This document shows positions 62,838-64,000 of a stretch of DNA of 64,000 nt, piece by piece. Positions within the stretch are counted from its first letter, which is position 1, and the number at the start of each line of letters is the position of its first letter. Location of the stretch: contig NZ_PDJF01000001.1 in NCBI RefSeq assembly GCF_002563965.1, positions 1 to 64,000 of the forward strand, in the 5' to 3' direction. The position numbers were made by a program, and so were the translations under genes. The stretch is from Corynebacterium renale (lineage in GTDB: Bacteria > Actinomycetota > Actinomycetes > Mycobacteriales > Mycobacteriaceae). Below the pieces are notes generated by a model that searched no databases, was not told the DNA's origin, and was given only the letters and a program-made list of their open reading frames with translations.

Positions 62838-63590
62838 TTAGAAGGCCTCGTCATCGAAGGGGTTTCCCACCCGTTCCGCGGGTTCCATCCCGGTACTGCC
62901 CTCGGAATGAGCTCCACACCCGGCGGTTGCGTGGACGACGTGCCCATCCGCGGCGTATTCGTTGGCGCACACGCCAAAGTTCGTGCCCACCGGCTGCCCC
63001 AGCGGGATATAAAAAGCGCACGTCGTACATTGCAGCGGCGCCTTTTCGGCGTACTCAGAGTTGGGGCCAAATTCGCCAGTGCGCCACCGCGCGGTGGCCT
63101 CTTTGAGCCCGGCGCGACTGAGGAAGTACTGCCGCTCGAGATGAGCGCGAGACCGGTCTGCGTCGGTGGCGATTGTTGCCGAGTATTCGGGATCTTCGGT
63201 GAGGCGTTCGTCGCCAGGCTCCGGGGGCATGATGTCGCCCGGCTTGAGGTCGCCGGGGCGTAGCCGGTCGGAGTATGGGACCCATTCGGGGGCGCGGAGC
63301 GCTTCCCCGTGGGGTTCGGGGACGAGGGCCACTTCGCTGATCGTGACCTGGTCAGCACCGGGCGCCGCCGCAACAACGACCTGCCATTCCCAGCCCTGGT
63401 AGCCCGGTAGTTCGGCGCGGAATCGGTGGATTGCGCTGTGCTCGTCGATAATGCGCACTCCGATGTGGTCGCCGACTGCGTCCTCATCAGTGTCCTGTGC
63501 TGCTGCGCGGGCTGCGGAAACGGCGTGCGCGCTGTGGAGCACGGAGTGCTTGGGGGATCGGGCGTGTCGGCGTGTGCGGGTACTCATCAT
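62838..63590 (-). CDS. DUF3027 family protein
   Basis: A 250-residue cytosolic protein of the actinobacterial DUF3027 family. WEWQVVVAAAPGADQVTISEVALVPEPHGE and APEWVPYSDRLRPGDLKPGDIMPP are typical (ranges only). The C-terminal part has a possible zinc site with C-T-T-C, VCANEYAADG and GCGAHS. ATG at 63590 or 63587 (two tandem Met codons). Function unknown. It is divergent from the lipoprotein gene. Confidence 0.85.
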   Translation of the reverse strand: MMSTRTRRHARSPKHSVLHSAHAVSAARAAAQDTDEDAVGDHIGVRIIDEHSAIHRFRAELPGYQGWEWQVVVAAAPGADQVTISEVALVPEPHGEALRAPEWVPYSDRLRPGDLKPGDIMPPEPGDERLTEDPEYSATIATDADRSRAHLERQYFLSRAGLKEATARWRTGEFGPNSEYAEKAPLQCTTCAFYIPLGQPVGTNFGVCANEYAADGHVVHATAGCGAHSEGSTGMEPAERVGNPFDDEAF

Positions 63591-63626
63591 TCACCATTAT
63601 TGCCCACTGCTTGGCACAATTGCGAC

Positions 63627-64000
63627 ATGACCTTGACTACCACCTCTCGCTGTGGGCTCGCGCTTGCAGCCACTGCCCTGCTCAGCTCCTGTTCTTCGCC
63701 TATCGACGCCCCGTCCGGTGACACGCCACCCCAGCGTTTGAAGGCCGAGATCGTGGCCACGTACCCGTTTGATGCGACGTCCTTCACCCAGGGCCTTGAG
63801 TTCGCCGGCGACGGGACCCTGCTGGTGGGCACTGGCCAAAAGGGAGAATCCCGGCTGTACCGGCGCACGTTAGAGGGCAAAGAATTACAGTCCACTAACT
63901 TGCCGGAAGCGTACTTCGGTGAGGGAATCACCGTGGTTGGCGATTCTATATGGCAGTTAACCTGGCAGGATGGGGTTGCGTTACGCTTCGACGCCCAGAC
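63627..64000 (+). CDS. Glutaminyl-peptide cyclotransferase-like lipoprotein (3'-truncated by window end)
   Basis: The visible 124 residues start with a lipoprotein signal: hydrophobic LALAATALLSSC with the lipobox L-S-S-C and acylation Cys at about residue 23. The following beta-propeller sequence has FTQGLEFAGDG, GESRLYRRTLEG, YFGEGITV and IWQLTWQDG, which match the bacterial glutaminyl cyclase family that forms N-terminal pyroglutamate. The gene continues beyond the window. ATG 63627 has CACAAT 7 nt upstream, so the transcript may be leaderless. Exported and membrane-anchored. Confidence 0.85.
   Translation, partial: MTLTTTSRCGLALAATALLSSCSSPIDAPSGDTPPQRLKAEIVATYPFDATSFTQGLEFAGDGTLLVGTGQKGESRLYRRTLEGKELQSTNLPEAYFGEGITVVGDSIWQLTWQDGVALRFDAQ

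Overview
The window looks like a core chromosomal segment of a Corynebacterium (order Mycobacteriales; G+C judged by eye near 60%). The signs are an actinobacterial gene repertoire (Rpf with DUF348/G5, AmtR, BetP, protein mannosyltransferase, DUF3027, SepH, PerM, a Glp/GlpR pair, DUF1906), many apparently leaderless genes with a TANNNT box about 7 nt before the start codon, and a gene order that, from memory, follows the C. glutamicum map and in places the M. tuberculosis map (mprA-mprB-pepD-moaB-mscL; perM-purN-purH; serC-sepH). No prophage, insertion sequence, CRISPR array or genomic island was seen.

Layout. 1-730: frame-shifted 3' part of a metal ABC permease. 704-7732: ABC-F ATPase, YibE/F membrane protein, then the minus-strand cluster tatD / rpf2-rsmA-ispE. 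7800-9154: TRIC-type channel plus an unknown protein. 9160-13000: metG and the glycine betaine carrier betP. 13214-17501: rsmI, pmt, a zinc-finger membrane protein with DoxX, and a DNA glycosylase of the Tag family. 17536-21780: glpR, rimJ, glp (MoeA-like) and galU. 21866-23669: formyl-THF cyclo-ligase, an SAF-domain protein and mscL. 23689-28167: small protein, moaB, pepD and the MprAB two-component system.

28382-32767: ribosomal protein genes rpmF and rpmE2 (minus) and rpmB-rpmG-rpsN-rpsR (plus), all zinc-free forms, flanking a SulP transporter, then the nitrogen regulator amtR. 32821-36311: perM-purN-purH. 36533-42574: M23 peptidase, PcrA/UvrD helicase, chorismate mutase, pgi and a Nei/Fpg glycosylase. 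42804-50760: lhr, cysQ, thyA-folA and a DUF222/HNH protein. 50874-50946: tRNA-Arg(CCT). 51068-55358: DUF1906 Tat-exported protein, beta-lactamase-like protein, mctC with its DUF485 partner, FKBP. 55491-61184: gltA, serC, sepH, a DUF6928-like gene and a SpoU methyltransferase. 61230-64000: NCS2 purine permease, DUF3027 and the start of a lipoprotein of the glutaminyl cyclase family.

Themes. Several genes belong to envelope growth and division (rpf2, M23 peptidase, glp/glpR, sepH, perM, pmt, mprAB-pepD). Three promoters (rpf2, betP, M23) carry TAACAA/GTTACAA repeats that could be sites of the MtrA regulator. The points most worth a second look are an 11-mer (GCTTATCGACG) far above chance frequency, a perfect inverted pair of DnaA boxes beside the tRNA, a candidate leader RNA before rpmE2, a terminator overlapping a leaderless promoter, and a Tag protein that has lost its zinc site. 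I found no clearly new multi-gene system. Gene starts were chosen by eye from start codons, Shine-Dalgarno or -10 sequences, and no search was run.
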